Of a stretch of 64,000 nt of DNA, positions 23,928 to 32,822 are shown piece by piece (the first letter of the stretch is position 1; the number at the start of each line of letters is the position of its first letter). The notes beneath the pieces were generated by a model that saw nothing but the letters and a program-made list of their open reading frames with translations, was not told where the DNA came from and searched no databases. The position numbers were made by a program, and so were the translations under genes. The stretch covers positions 1-64,000 of the forward strand of contig JAHLLS010000017.1 in the NCBI GenBank assembly GCA_020444045.1, written 5' to 3'. Source of the stretch: Deltaproteobacteria bacterium. GTDB lineage: Bacteria; Desulfobacterota; Desulfobacteria; Desulfobacterales; UBA5852.

Positions 23928-26309
23928 TTACACAATACAAACGCGTTTGACTTCTGCGAAGTCCGTAGCGCCATTGAACATCTTGTGAATACCATCTTGT
24001 TTCAAGGTTGACATCCCCTCCTCGATCGCCTGTGCAAAGAGTTGATCCGTTGGCGCCGCCTGCTTGATCAATTTTTTAATGGTTTTGGAGCCATTCATGA
24101 GTTCGTGAATCCCCATGCGCCCCTTGTACCCAGTTCCGGAACATTTTTCGCAACTGCCGGCACGCGCAATCATTAAATCAGCCGTATATTCTATGCCGGA
24201 ATTTTTAAAATACTCAGGACCATAATCTTCGACAATCTGATCAAATTCTTCCTGCGTAGGATGATATTCCTTTTTGCATGAGCAAAGTCGCCTGACAAGT
24301 CGTTGCGCCAGAACACCTAAAAAAGCATCTGAAAAGTTCAGTGGATTTAGGCCCATGTCCAGTAGACGTGTCACGGTTTCAGGCGCACTATTGGTATGCA
24401 ATGTGGAGAACACAAGGTGGCCCGTAAGCGATGCCTCCACGCCGATGGATGCCGTTTCTTCGTCACGCATCTCTCCGATCATGATGACATCCGGATCAGC
24501 ACGCAAAAAAGCACGCATTATCCGCGCAAAATCAAGACCGATTTTGGGCTTTGCTTCCACTTGGCGCAAGCCCAATTGGGTGATTTCAACCGGATCCTCC
24601 GCGGTCCATATTTTGATTCCAGGCTTGTTGATGTGCCCGAGGGCGGCATGCAGGGTTGTTGTTTTCCCGGACCCGGTGGGTCCCACACAAAGGATCAAAC
24701 CGTATGGTTTGTCGATGGCCTGGGTTAAAACTTTGTAGTTGCGGTCGTTAAGCCCCATATCCTCAAGCTTCATTGCGCCGGCTGTCGCCAATATCCGCAT
24801 CACGGCGTCTTCAAAGCCTCCGGCGGTGGGCAGTGTTGCCACACGAAGCTCGAAGGGCGGTATCCCTTTTCGTTTGAATTTGATTTTTCCATCTTGAGGT
24901 AACCGGCGTTCGGCAATGTCCAGGTTTGACATGATTTTAATGCGTGAAATGATGCCGCGAGAGAGAGAGTTGGGAACCTTGATGTAATCCTGACATACGC
25001 CGTCCATTCGGAACCGAATATTGGTGGATTTGGTCTGTGGTGAAGGTTCAATATGAATATCGGATGCATTTTTTCGATAGGCGGCGATGAGACACTGATC
25101 CACTAATTTTACAACCTTACTGGAACTTTCATCGAGTTCATCGATTGCTTCATCTAATTCTTCTTCTTCTTCAAACGATACGTCAAGGATATCGTCGTAA
25201 TTATCGATTTCCTCGCTGCCTTGGGACATATCTCCATACTGGTCGGTCGCATAGAATCGTTTGATATAGGCTTCGATGTCTTCACGTATAGCCACACAAA
25301 AGTTAATTTTACCGGTCTTCATCAAAGCTTTGATGTTATCGGTCTTGTTTAGGTCGCGGGGATCGGCAACCAGAACAACGACGCCATCTTTTCCCCAATT
25401 TAAGGGGACCCATTGTTCGTGCAGAAGAAAAGCTTTTTTAAGGTTGCCTAACAATTCATAAGGCGTTTGGAGATCTTCTTCGTATGACCGGAACGCGCAA
25501 CCATAAAATTGTGAAAACGATTTCCCGATATCCTCTTTGTTAATCCCAAAATTTTCAATGAGAACGGTTTCAACGCTTTTTCTGGTTTGTTTAGACATCG
25601 CGGCTGATTTCTGCAGCTGCTCGGTCGATACCAGCTTCTGACGCAGCAGATAATCATATTTCGATCCGCTTGACAGTCGTGAACGAAGTGTTTCAATTCG
25701 TTTCTGCAAATCGGGGTAATCCGGCGTTTCTTTTTCCGCCTCTTCGTACAAGTCAAGTGCCAGATCTCGATAATCGCGCTTTTCCATTTCCAGCCCGAAA
25801 TGGAACTTCACAGCGCCGCGTTTATCGGCGTCCAAGCGTTGATCGCCAACAATTTTATGTATCTTATCAAACAAATCATTAGGAGAAAATAATTTGAGCA
25901 GACAGTCGACAATATCGGGAATAACGCTTTCGGGCGGATGATCCAATACCAGTATTTTTTCATATTCGGCCAGTGCTTCTTCAAACAACCCTAAGTCTTT
26001 AAATGCCGATGCACTATCGATGATGGCCGGCGCATCTTCTTGGCCCGAGAGCGACTTTTTAAGCATTGATATTTCTTCAGTAGAAACACTTCCAGCCTCG
26101 CTGACCTCCTGATCCGCCAATTCTTTTTTGATACTATCGATTTTTTCCGTTATGGTTTTCTTTTTATCTTCTTCTATATCTGGATATTCATCAATCACTT
26201 GAGTAAATATCGATAATGCTTCATCATAGAGCCCCATCGAAAGACAAACTTCTGCCTCGTTTATTTTTGCATCAAGATCTGATTTCACATTTTGTTCCAG
26301 TTTTGCCAT
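23928..26309 (-). CDS. TPR-fused GspE/PilB-family secretion or pilus ATPase
   Basis: 793 residues from ATG 26309. The N-terminal ~215 residues are TPR-like (MGLYDEALSIFTQVIDEYPD; LGLFEEALAEYEKILVLDHP; RDYRDLALDLYEEAEKETPD). GspE_N-like domain ~220-340, ATPase domain ~400-780. Walker A GPTGSGKTTTLHA is near residue 540, the Asp box EDPVEI follows, Walker B is RADPDVIMIGEMRDEETA, and the His box TGHLVFSTLHTN. The four-cysteine zinc site (CSCKK.., CEKCSGTGYKGRMGIHEL) is complete. This is the assembly ATPase class (PilB/GspE), not PilT. Last gene of the MglA-type operon, which suggests its motor is the regulated target. Confidence 0.9.
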   Translation of the reverse strand: MAKLEQNVKSDLDAKINEAEVCLSMGLYDEALSIFTQVIDEYPDIEEDKKKTITEKIDSIKKELADQEVSEAGSVSTEEISMLKKSLSGQEDAPAIIDSASAFKDLGLFEEALAEYEKILVLDHPPESVIPDIVDCLLKLFSPNDLFDKIHKIVGDQRLDADKRGAVKFHFGLEMEKRDYRDLALDLYEEAEKETPDYPDLQKRIETLRSRLSSGSKYDYLLRQKLVSTEQLQKSAAMSKQTRKSVETVLIENFGINKEDIGKSFSQFYGCAFRSYEEDLQTPYELLGNLKKAFLLHEQWVPLNWGKDGVVVLVADPRDLNKTDNIKALMKTGKINFCVAIREDIEAYIKRFYATDQYGDMSQGSEEIDNYDDILDVSFEEEEELDEAIDELDESSSKVVKLVDQCLIAAYRKNASDIHIEPSPQTKSTNIRFRMDGVCQDYIKVPNSLSRGIISRIKIMSNLDIAERRLPQDGKIKFKRKGIPPFELRVATLPTAGGFEDAVMRILATAGAMKLEDMGLNDRNYKVLTQAIDKPYGLILCVGPTGSGKTTTLHAALGHINKPGIKIWTAEDPVEITQLGLRQVEAKPKIGLDFARIMRAFLRADPDVIMIGEMRDEETASIGVEASLTGHLVFSTLHTNSAPETVTRLLDMGLNPLNFSDAFLGVLAQRLVRRLCSCKKEYHPTQEEFDQIVEDYGPEYFKNSGIEYTADLMIARAGSCEKCSGTGYKGRMGIHELMNGSKTIKKLIKQAAPTDQLFAQAIEEGMSTLKQDGIHKMFNGATDFAEVKRVCIV

Positions 26310-26447
26310 GGGTTCACTCTCAATCAGATGGATCAGGCTCACGCAATGCCTGGGTCAAATAATTTTATTTAGGTTCTAGCACCGTCCATTGCGATGTTCT
26401 GGCGTGCATCAAAATCATGTATCTGAACACACCACTTCAAAACATGC

Positions 26448-26807
26448 CTAGCGTTTAAAAAATCCCTTTAGGCCCTTGCTGTTTCCAGTACTTTTAAGTT
26501 GTGGCAATAAAATATCACAATTGAGTTTTACCATCGCAATGGATGCAATCAACTGCATGCGCACTATCATAAAGCCATCATGTGTTTTTCGAAGATAGAG
26601 ACGACCTCTCTCAAATACGAATTCGGCCTCTCTCGCATCCCCTAATGACACAAGCAGTTTATTCCAGTTGGCATATGGTTTTCGTGCATTGGTCTGGTTG
26701 TTCACATCGGTATCATAAACGACTTTACCTTCTCCTGAAAGCAATACAATTCCTTTTACACCATTGATATCCAGAACATCTTTAAAAAGGTCTTTCATAT
26801 TGTTCAT
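26448..26807 (-). CDS. Roadblock/LC7-like protein (second in operon)
   Basis: 119 residues (an ATG at 26798 has better spacing to AAGGTG and may be the true start). KDLFKDVLDINGVKGIVLLSGEGKVVYDT is the first strand-turn-strand of a roadblock fold, and MIVRMQLIASIAMVKLNCDILLPQLKS matches its last helix. Roadblock proteins of the MglB class act as GTPase-activating or scaffold partners of MglA-like GTPases. It sits directly upstream of the ATPase gene. Confidence 0.7.
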   Translation of the reverse strand: MNNMKDLFKDVLDINGVKGIVLLSGEGKVVYDTDVNNQTNARKPYANWNKLLVSLGDAREAEFVFERGRLYLRKTHDGFMIVRMQLIASIAMVKLNCDILLPQLKSTGNSKGLKGFFKR

Positions 26808-26863
26808 TCACCTTGCACAGAAAGCTATCTATTTTTCCATTCGATCATGACGATCGCAACCAT

Positions 26864-27892
26864 TCATATGGTGTCGGTCAATACCTGAATAATTTTATCC
26901 CGTGGACATTTCGGGTCTACCGTTATGATAGTCGATGGATTACCCGGCAATAAAATCGTATCGGTTGCCGCCCCGCGATCAATATAACCAAGTCTCATGG
27001 CACCGAAGTTGAAGGCGCTACCCATCGCAGAGAGGGTTTCTACCAAACCGTTCATGCTGTCGTCTTGGTATATATCCTCAAGTCCACAACGTTCACCAAT
27101 TTCAATATCCAGGCGCGACTTTATTCTATCAATCGGGGATACATGGTTTTCATCCAATGTGATCTGCTCGATCGTTTCTTCGTCGTCCTCGACTGTTTCG
27201 TCTTCATTGTCATCGGCTTCATCCTTCAGCCGCATGGCTTCTAAAATAATCGGCTGAAGATCGCTATTGATCTTGTTGTCTTTCTGTGGACATTCGTTCT
27301 GGATGGAGAGGGTAACCTCTTCCCATGAAAAGATCATATAGGCGGCTTCAATGCCTTGTATTTCACCAACACGGGCGTCCAACAAAGCGCCCTCCCTGAA
27401 AAATAGGACACCGCCCTTTTTGCTGGCCTTATCCACCAATCGAATCGTGCAGGTTCTTTCTTCCATTTCCATTAACTGTAAAAACATGCCGGAAGAAACG
27501 CCATGCAATGTTCCTCCGTCCGATTCTTTGCGCAGCGTTTTCATAATGTGTTTGGCCAAGTCTTCAATCAGGAACGGCTTGCTTATATACCCAACTGCAC
27601 CACCTTCCTGAGCCAACCGTTTCATCTCTGAGGTGCTGTATCCGGTAATGATCACGACGGGGATCTCCGGATATGTTTCCATGATATGAGCCAGCAAACT
27701 GAAGCCATCCATGTTCGGCATTTTGAGATCGGTGACCACCAAGGAAATCGAATTCTTTTTGAGTTTGCTGACAGCGTCAAATCCATCCTCTGCCAGGACG
27801 ACATTGAAGGTCTCTCGATATTTTTCCAGCCCTTCTTTCAGAGCCTGAAGCATTTCGCGGTCATCGTCGACGAAAAGAACGTTACGTATCAT
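26864..27892 (-). CDS. REC-DUF4388 (PATAN) response regulator with C-terminal roadblock-like region
   Basis: 342 residues. Receiver domain ~1-120 with DDD (9-11), phosphoacceptor D55 in VVTDLKMPNMDG, and K105 in GYISKPF, all intact. DUF4388 at ~127-200 (GTLHGVSSGMFLQLMEMEERTCTIRLVD..GVLFFREGALLDARVGEIQGIEAAYMIFSW). An acidic linker (~225-250, DEADDNEDETVEDDEE) leads to a C-terminal ~80 residues ending LLPGNPSTIITVDPKCPRDKIIQVL, which may be another roadblock fold (inference). PATAN receivers in cyanobacteria bind the pilus ATPase PilB, and a PilB/GspE gene is two genes downstream here. Confidence 0.82.
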   Translation of the reverse strand: MIRNVLFVDDDREMLQALKEGLEKYRETFNVVLAEDGFDAVSKLKKNSISLVVTDLKMPNMDGFSLLAHIMETYPEIPVVIITGYSTSEMKRLAQEGGAVGYISKPFLIEDLAKHIMKTLRKESDGGTLHGVSSGMFLQLMEMEERTCTIRLVDKASKKGGVLFFREGALLDARVGEIQGIEAAYMIFSWEEVTLSIQNECPQKDNKINSDLQPIILEAMRLKDEADDNEDETVEDDEETIEQITLDENHVSPIDRIKSRLDIEIGERCGLEDIYQDDSMNGLVETLSAMGSAFNFGAMRLGYIDRGAATDTILLPGNPSTIITVDPKCPRDKIIQVLTDTI

Positions 27893-27913
27893 TGATAAAT
27901 CCTCTGAGCCGCC

Positions 27914-28921
27914 TTATGACGCTCGGTCAATATCCACAATTTTTATACCAGCCACATAGTCAATGGATTCATATTTCTTGATATTGCCCACTTTCCGGGC
28001 AATATCATTTAATTTGTGTATTTGATCCTGGACTTTGGAAATACTGGCGTAGAGTCGATCATCGGGATCGATATCGGATAGCGTTTCACTAATGATGTTG
28101 GTCACAATGGTCAACGGCTGGTTAAAGCGATGCGCTACACCGCCTGCCATTTCAAGTACGCCTTGGAATTTATCCCTGTTCGTTTTTTCCCTTATCTGGT
28201 TAACACGATCCGTCACATCACTAATAACGCAACTTATTGTCCGGGATCGCCCCTCAGATTTTATGACGGCGGCTTGAATGCGTATAAATTGATCTTTCGA
28301 AGAATCAGTATCTAATTTTAGTATAATTTCTTCACGACCAATTCGATTGGTATCGCCAATGAAAAGAAAGAATAATTGCCTATCTTCGTTTGCCAACAAT
28401 TCGGAAAACAAACGACCCGACAGGTCGACAATACCACATCCGACAATTTTCGCAGCAACTTCGTTGGCTTGAATAATTCTGCCTTGCGGATCTAGCAGAA
28501 AAACAGCCTCTTCAATTCTATTGAGTCGGCCAATCAAATCGCCATTGAGATCGGCTTCTTCAATTTCCCCGGAAATATCTCTGACAAGTCCATCGAGAGA
28601 TACGACTTCACCGTCATCATCGAATACGGCCTTGGTAGTCATCGAGCACCATATGGGCGTGCGGTCCCTTTTATAAAACGGGACCGGCATTTCACTTATT
28701 AGGCCATGTTGTAAAACGGTTTGGACTAATGTGCCGCGATCCTTTTTGTTACGATAAAGTTTAATTTCCGGAAAGCCAATAGCATCTTTGACCGATGCAA
28801 AACCAAAAATTCGTGCAAAGGGGTCGTTGCAAAAAGCGATTTTACCTTCAACCGTGACGCGATAAACAGCAACCGGCAAATTTCGTACAAATTCTGAGTA
28901 GCTGCGTAACGAAGCATCCAT
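27914..28921 (-). CDS. PAS-PAS-HisKA protein lacking a kinase catalytic domain
   Basis: 335 residues. Two PAS domains (~8-118 and ~130-240) are followed by a HisKA dimerisation helix with the phosphoacceptor His264 in GGVAHRFNQPLTIVTNI. The protein ends ~70 residues later; no N, G1 or G2 box of a HATPase domain is present and the stop is followed 21 bp later by the next gene's start. It could be a phosphotransfer partner phosphorylated in trans by another kinase, feeding the adjacent receiver protein. Soluble. Confidence 0.82.
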   Translation of the reverse strand: MDASLRSYSEFVRNLPVAVYRVTVEGKIAFCNDPFARIFGFASVKDAIGFPEIKLYRNKKDRGTLVQTVLQHGLISEMPVPFYKRDRTPIWCSMTTKAVFDDDGEVVSLDGLVRDISGEIEEADLNGDLIGRLNRIEEAVFLLDPQGRIIQANEVAAKIVGCGIVDLSGRLFSELLANEDRQLFFLFIGDTNRIGREEIILKLDTDSSKDQFIRIQAAVIKSEGRSRTISCVISDVTDRVNQIREKTNRDKFQGVLEMAGGVAHRFNQPLTIVTNIISETLSDIDPDDRLYASISKVQDQIHKLNDIARKVGNIKKYESIDYVAGIKIVDIDRAS

Positions 28922-28935
28922 ATGATCATTATTCG

Positions 28936-29943
28936 TTAAAACTTTATGTCAAACGATTTGACTTCGTCGCTATATTTTTTCATCCAGGTCACGAGGTTAC
29001 TTTTGAATTGGGTCAATGCATCAAGTTCAGCAGCAAGCTCCGTAATCGCCTCTAAAACGCCCTGTGTCAGTTCCTTATCCGTCGTATCGCCATCGAACTT
29101 GATTTTTTCATCGGCATATTTAAATTCAGCGGCAAAAGGATCCAAGAATGGATAGCGGTCTGCCTTTTCAACAAATTTTCGATTTAACAATGTCGCAAAA
29201 TCAGACGGAATGTTTTTATGCGTGCGAACGGTTCGCTCGAAAATAGCCATCATTTCTTCCATTGCCGTAACAATGCGCGTTGATGGCTTCTCTAAAACTT
29301 CCTCTGGATGCAGATCGTCATCCGTTTCACTTTCACCGGCAAGGTTCTTTTCATCCATCGGTATGCGACTGACATGAAAAGCGCCCCCATGGTCTTTTGT
29401 CAATTGAACGAGTTTTTCCTGATCTTCCTCTCCTCGCCGACTGTCACCACTACCCCAGGAATATGATCCTCCCGATACTTGACCATTGTTGAAGAAGATG
29501 AGTCCTTCCCCTTTGGCTTCTTCGATGACAACCTCAATGAACCCAGTGAGCCCTTCAGATTTCATTTTTTTGATCAAACCTTCAAGATCTGTAAATTCCG
29601 TGGTAAGATCCTGATAGATGCGCTGTGCGTTCGGCATCGTCGACCAGAAGTAAATATCTTTTGACCTGAGGAGGTAGACATTCAATGAAAAATTTGTAGA
29701 TTCTGATGATTGAAGGAGTTGATCTACTGCTCCAGATCCGATTAACTCATTATTTTTTTGAAAGAAAATACCATTGAGGATTTCATCTTTGTCAAAGAAT
29801 AATATCCCTTCCGAAGACGAAGATTTAAAGGACAAGGCACCGCACCCAACTTCACCTTGAAAATGTTCAATCAACCGCTCAATGTTGACATAATAGCTAT
29901 TTAAACTAGCGAAAATTGGATTTTCTTTAGGTGTAACAAACAT
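28936..29943 (-). CDS. PATAN/DUF4388-like protein, function unknown
   Basis: 335 residues. Two regions look like degenerate DUF4388/PATAN repeats: ~22-110 (GCGALSFKSSSSEGILFFDKDEILNGIFFQKN) and ~120-205 (MKSEGLTGFIEVVIEEAKGEGLIFFNNGQVSGGSYSW). The 'GxxFFxxGxxxxG' turn recurs in both. The C-terminal ~100 residues are helical (FERTVRTHKNIPSDFATLLNRKFVEKADRYPFLDPFAAEFKY). No receiver or enzymatic domain. Its gene is 14 bp upstream of the PAS-HisKA gene. The domain similarity is by eye. Confidence 0.65.
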   Translation of the reverse strand: MFVTPKENPIFASLNSYYVNIERLIEHFQGEVGCGALSFKSSSSEGILFFDKDEILNGIFFQKNNELIGSGAVDQLLQSSESTNFSLNVYLLRSKDIYFWSTMPNAQRIYQDLTTEFTDLEGLIKKMKSEGLTGFIEVVIEEAKGEGLIFFNNGQVSGGSYSWGSGDSRRGEEDQEKLVQLTKDHGGAFHVSRIPMDEKNLAGESETDDDLHPEEVLEKPSTRIVTAMEEMMAIFERTVRTHKNIPSDFATLLNRKFVEKADRYPFLDPFAAEFKYADEKIKFDGDTTDKELTQGVLEAITELAAELDALTQFKSNLVTWMKKYSDEVKSFDIKF

Positions 29944-30049
29944 TCAAATCGTTCCTAGTCATCAAAATGACTGTTTCGGCAATCAAAAAGGTTAGTGACA
30001 TATTTCACAACGTCTGCCTTATGAATATTATTCCGGACAAGAGCCAGTC

Positions 30050-31405
30050 CTATCTTCGCCGACGTCTAAGCCTTTCAATGGACAACCGTATACTGTCTTG
30101 CATTCGCGTAATCGCCTCGGCGAGGTCGCCGATTTCATCCTTGGACTTGTTTTCAATTTCAACACCAAGTTCGCCAACACTGATGCGGTTGGCCGCATCC
30201 GTCAATTTGCGTATTGGCGTGACGATCGCGCGACTTGCGATATAGGCAATAATTATGACAACGATAAAGGTTGCACCCATCAGCGCAAAAGCGAACAATT
30301 GCGATTCTTTGAGGATGGCAAACGCTTCATTTTTTTCCTGTTGGATCGCAAGCGTCCATCCCAGTTGGGTTGTTTTGGCGAAACCGATCTCATCACGCCC
30401 ATTGTCATCTTTATATTCAATCATGCCGTTTTTATTAGCATTAGCCGCCTTGACCAGCGGATGATTGCTCAGATCCTTTTGTTCCTCAACGAACTCTTTC
30501 AATTGATGGGACACAACCTTCCCGTATTGATCGACCAGAAATGCGTATCCTGTTTTCCCCTGACGCCAATTTGCAATTCGCTGGCTGATCGCATCGCGTG
30601 TCATGGCGGCGGCCATCACCCCGATGGTCTGATTGTTTTTCCGGATCGGCACAGCAATAACCAATGCAGGTTGCTTAGATGTTTTTCCAATCAAATTTTG
30701 CCAGGTGAGTTCTTTTCCTGAAGTGATATCCTGGACGTATTGGCGATCAGAATAATCCTTTAATTCTTTTCCATCATTTCGGGCCACATTCATCCCATTG
30801 ATATCCGTTGTAAAAACAAGATACATCCAAGGATATTCTTTCTGAACCGATTGCAAAAGAATTTCCTGTTCAAATCGATTCATTGATTGGATACCCGGCA
30901 TTTGTGCAACGGTATTGAGAACACGGATGTTTTTGTCAAGCCATTCGTCAACTTCATCGGCCAGCACTCCGGCGGTTTGTATGCCCATCAGAGTCGTATC
31001 ACTGACGATGCGATCATTGGCCTGCTGAAACGAAAGAATAAAATAAATCGTTCCCGGCAGAAGGCTAACAAGCAGCATGAGAAGGATCACCTTGGTGGTC
31101 AGCCCCATGCCCCTTTTCTTTTTACGACGATCGATGCGGTCGGTCACGGGAGGGGCTGATGGTTCAACGACCTGGGAAGGCGACTCGGATTTATCGATGG
31201 TTTCTTCTGGCGACTCAGTGGAATCGGCAACCGGAGAATCCATGGTCTCGGTTTCCAAAGTCGGTTCCGGTTCGTGCCTGCTTTCTACCTTGTTCACGGT
31301 GATGATGTGAGAACAGGCTTTGCATTTAAAGCGGGCTTGTTCCCCCTTGATTTTGCCAGGGTCGATTTTGTATTTCTTGCCACATTCTTCACAAATAACG
31401 ATCAT
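30050..31405 (-). CDS. Zinc-ribbon / dCache / HAMP membrane sensor without output domain
   Basis: 451 residues from ATG 31405 (AAGGAG 8 bases upstream). An MJ0042-type zinc ribbon starts the protein (CEECGKKYKIDPGKI..FKCKAC). After an acidic linker come a membrane helix (~106-130), a dCache-like periplasmic domain (~135-355, with EYPWMYLVFTTDINGMNVARND and GKTGYAFLVDQYGKVVSH), a second membrane helix (~370-392) and HAMP (~393-445). It then ends in RLRRRRR; there is no methyl-accepting, kinase or GGDEF domain. It resembles a chemoreceptor cut after HAMP, but its N-terminal zinc ribbon makes the inner face available for a partner. In the operon it is the only obvious extracytoplasmic sensor. 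Confidence 0.85.
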   Translation of the reverse strand: MIVICEECGKKYKIDPGKIKGEQARFKCKACSHIITVNKVESRHEPEPTLETETMDSPVADSTESPEETIDKSESPSQVVEPSAPPVTDRIDRRKKKRGMGLTTKVILLMLLVSLLPGTIYFILSFQQANDRIVSDTTLMGIQTAGVLADEVDEWLDKNIRVLNTVAQMPGIQSMNRFEQEILLQSVQKEYPWMYLVFTTDINGMNVARNDGKELKDYSDRQYVQDITSGKELTWQNLIGKTSKQPALVIAVPIRKNNQTIGVMAAAMTRDAISQRIANWRQGKTGYAFLVDQYGKVVSHQLKEFVEEQKDLSNHPLVKAANANKNGMIEYKDDNGRDEIGFAKTTQLGWTLAIQQEKNEAFAILKESQLFAFALMGATFIVVIIIAYIASRAIVTPIRKLTDAANRISVGELGVEIENKSKDEIGDLAEAITRMQDSIRLSIERLRRRRR

Positions 31406-31543
31406 AGCCGCACTCCTTGTCTGCGATATCGACAGTTCGCTAGCACATTTCAATATCCGGTAATGACGCACAAACCATTCATCTAAAAAACATGGTCGAA
31501 CGGATTAAATAAGCCTGAAGAATACGCTTCATCTTTGATCGAC

Positions 31544-32014
31544 TCAGTAGCCTTTTTCTCGAATTTTCTTCACCATGCGCTGCTTAAATTCAGTGCGCTT
31601 TTCATCTCTCTGAATTTCTTGAGCAAGTAAATTGACCAGCTCCGCGGCACGATGCGTCGGAAAATTGGATTTTGTATAACCGAGGTCTTCAACGCCATCC
31701 TCTACGATAACCTCGCCTAAAGGGCCGATGGCAAGCGATAACTCAGAAATCAAAAATGATATAAAATCATGGTCAAGAACACTTCCCGAACCCTCAACTC
31801 TTTTTATCAGCTTCAATTCAACCAGTTTTTTTGTGGCATCTCGCATGGTCGCCATGTTCAGACCCGATTGTTGGGCAACCTTCCCGATCGTGCTTTTCCC
31901 ATCCAATGCCATGAGAACACTTAACATATGACCGTCAAGAGAAAAATTGCCCAGATCGTCACGCACAACGGGTTTGAAGATGAGTTCCGAAATATCACCG
32001 GACGACAAATCCAT
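31544..32014 (-). CDS. Winged-helix-like small protein, function unknown
   Basis: 156 residues. The N-terminal half (MLSVLMALDGKSTIGKVAQQSGLNMATMRDATKKLVELKLIKRVE) is a winged-helix-like fold of the kind often seen in PATAN-type signalling clusters. The C-terminal half (DFISFLISELSLAIGPLGEVIVEDGVEDLGYTKSNFPTHRAAELVNLLAQEI) is a compact helical bundle. It lacks features of a promoter-specific regulator, and its operon position favours protein-protein interaction. ATG 32014 used. Confidence 0.65.
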   Translation of the reverse strand: MDLSSGDISELIFKPVVRDDLGNFSLDGHMLSVLMALDGKSTIGKVAQQSGLNMATMRDATKKLVELKLIKRVEGSGSVLDHDFISFLISELSLAIGPLGEVIVEDGVEDLGYTKSNFPTHRAAELVNLLAQEIQRDEKRTEFKQRMVKKIREKGY

Positions 32015-32123
32015 CGCTTACCTCCCCCATATTTTTTTACCGAATTCGTATGCGATCGTCGGCCAATGGCGCAAGCACCCGCTTACCACGGGCTCTCCCT
32101 AAACCGCTCGGAACATTCCTGTT

Positions 32124-32819
32124 CTATTTGTTTGCCAGACGCGCTATGTCTTCACGGATGCTATTGAGTTCCTTCCGAAGCATTGATTTAAAGGCGTCCA
32201 TGACATCATCGAAATGTTTTTGGGTCACGACAGCGCTCGCCTGCGATGGCTTGCCCGTTGCAGCGGTTTCGCGTGAGGCACGCTCCTTTTTTTCCTGACC
32301 ATTTGCCAACCCGGCAGGCGTTGCAGGAGCATGCGATGGTTCGGTTCCGCCACCACGGGTGGCATCAATTTGCTCTTTCAACTCTTTGTATTTGTTCAAC
32401 TCGACATACAACAGTTTTTTCTTCTCTGAAGGTGAAATTTTACCCGGTGACACGGCAGTTTCAAAGCTGTTATAGACGGAGTTAAGGAGTTTAAACGAGA
32501 TCGGATGCGCTTTGCCTTTATTTGTTTTTACGTAAAGTCCCAAAGAGCCCAGCAATTGAAGAAACATGACTAAAATTCGATCTTCCTCAAAGCGTGTTTT
32601 GAGTAAATCGATCTGAGAGATAAAACGTGCCATCACATCGTCTGTAATTTCCCACTCAATGGACATCACCAACGACTTTAATTCATCCAATGGATCTTCT
32701 GAGGAACCATGACTAGCAAGGGGCTTTTCCGCCTGATTGTCATCATCAAAAAGCGTGTCGAGTCGGTTTTCCAAATCGCTGTCAACTTTGCTTTTTTGGG
32801 CGTCGTTGTTCACGGACAT
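32124..32819 (-). CDS. Coiled-coil protein, function unknown
   Basis: 231 residues. It begins with a typical acidic region (DLENRLDTLFDDDNQAE), followed by a predicted helical domain (~45-145, EWEITDDVMARFISQIDLLKTRFEEDRILVMFLQLLGSLGLYVK). A low-complexity linker (GGGTEPSHAPATPAG) leads to a C-terminal amphipathic helix (HFDDVMDAFKSMLRKELNSIREDIARLANK). No enzymatic motif. It ends 3 bp before the MglA gene's stop-side neighbour begins, so it is tightly coupled with the GTPase and a likely effector or scaffold. Confidence 0.65.
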   Translation of the reverse strand: MSVNNDAQKSKVDSDLENRLDTLFDDDNQAEKPLASHGSSEDPLDELKSLVMSIEWEITDDVMARFISQIDLLKTRFEEDRILVMFLQLLGSLGLYVKTNKGKAHPISFKLLNSVYNSFETAVSPGKISPSEKKKLLYVELNKYKELKEQIDATRGGGTEPSHAPATPAGLANGQEKKERASRETAATGKPSQASAVVTQKHFDDVMDAFKSMLRKELNSIREDIARLANK

Positions 32820-32822
32820 CTC

